This document shows, one piece after another, positions 63,929 to 64,000 of a stretch of DNA of 64,000 nucleotides; the first letter of the stretch is position 1, and the number at the start of each line of letters is the position of its first letter. Source of the stretch: CBDHHC01 sp050633205 (lineage in GTDB: Bacteria > Pseudomonadota > Alphaproteobacteria > Rhizobiales > CBDHHC01); the NCBI GenBank assembly GCA_050633205.1, contig JBOEGA010000046.1, positions 1 to 64,000 of the forward strand, written 5' to 3'. Below the pieces are notes generated by a model, which did no database searches, was not told the DNA's origin, and saw nothing but the letters and a program-made list of their open reading frames with translations. Both the position numbers and the translations under genes were made by a program.

Positions 63929-64000
63929 GTTTAGGTGATCGAGTAACCATACCGGTGTTACCCGAAGCAAAATAATTTAAGGGGCAACGCTATTCAAAGT

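Overview
This 64 kb window is chromosomal DNA from a Gram-negative alphaproteobacterium of moderate GC content (below 50% by eye). The evidence is the gene order ffh-rpsP-rimM, the run mutS-glnD-(porin)-murJ-trpS-UspA-nfuA-tsaB-rimI-fur-plsC-miaB-phoH-ybeY-corC-lnt-phrR-like-metK-trmB, the acnA/ccmABCDG divergon and the dapF-mtaB-ftsY-ispZ operon. All are typical of alphaproteobacteria, probably Rhodospirillales or relatives. A phasin (polyhydroxyalkanoate storage), c-di-GMP enzymes and chemoreceptor sequence suggest a motile, aquatic or free-living organism. I saw no tRNA, rRNA, CRISPR array, transposase or prophage gene.

Layout. 1-6.5 kb: the 5' part of acnA (minus) diverges from the cytochrome c maturation operon ccmABCDG, including a 54-residue CcmD; then MarR, ispZ and ftsY (minus). 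6.6-8.7 kb: mtaB, interrupted by a two-base N gap that hides missing sequence, and dapF. 8.9-17.7 kb is accessory: a glycosyltransferase, a LysR/DUF6506 pair, a DUF433/DUF5615 toxin-antitoxin pair split by a structured repeat, an MFS transporter, a P-loop kinase, a GGDEF-EAL protein and a DUF3088 protein. 18-24.5 kb: an ECF sigma factor coupled to a vWA-domain membrane protein, a second and frameshifted GGDEF-EAL gene, an NmrA-like reductase/HxlR divergon and a MazF-like toxin. 25-38 kb: ffh-rpsP-rimM, an HD-GYP phosphodiesterase, pyrophosphatase, phasin, a three-unit RTX-like protein, typA, and a decayed gene fusing an ammonium transporter to a chemoreceptor signalling domain. 38-64 kb is the housekeeping core from maeB and mutS to trmB, ending in a probable rimP leader.

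How the genes work together. The ccm genes export and deliver haem and reductant for c-type cytochromes. ftsY and ffh encode the two protein partners of the signal recognition particle pathway. mtaB, miaB, tsaB, trmB and rimI modify tRNA or ribosomal protein; ybeY, rpsP and rimM serve the ribosome. glnD is a nitrogen sensor; the broken Amt-chemoreceptor gene would once have been a second ammonium-related sensor. Three c-di-GMP genes lie between 15 and 29 kb.

Most unusual: (1) the Amt-HAMP-MCP fusion, disrupted by a one-base frameshift and an in-frame stop; (2) a dispersed repeat present at 11.55-11.72 kb and 24.9-25.07 kb whose two hairpins keep pairing despite sequence differences between copies; (3) a GGDEF-EAL gene broken by a single missing base; (4) a CcmC whose WWD motif departs from the canonical form. 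All reading is by eye; no database search was possible.
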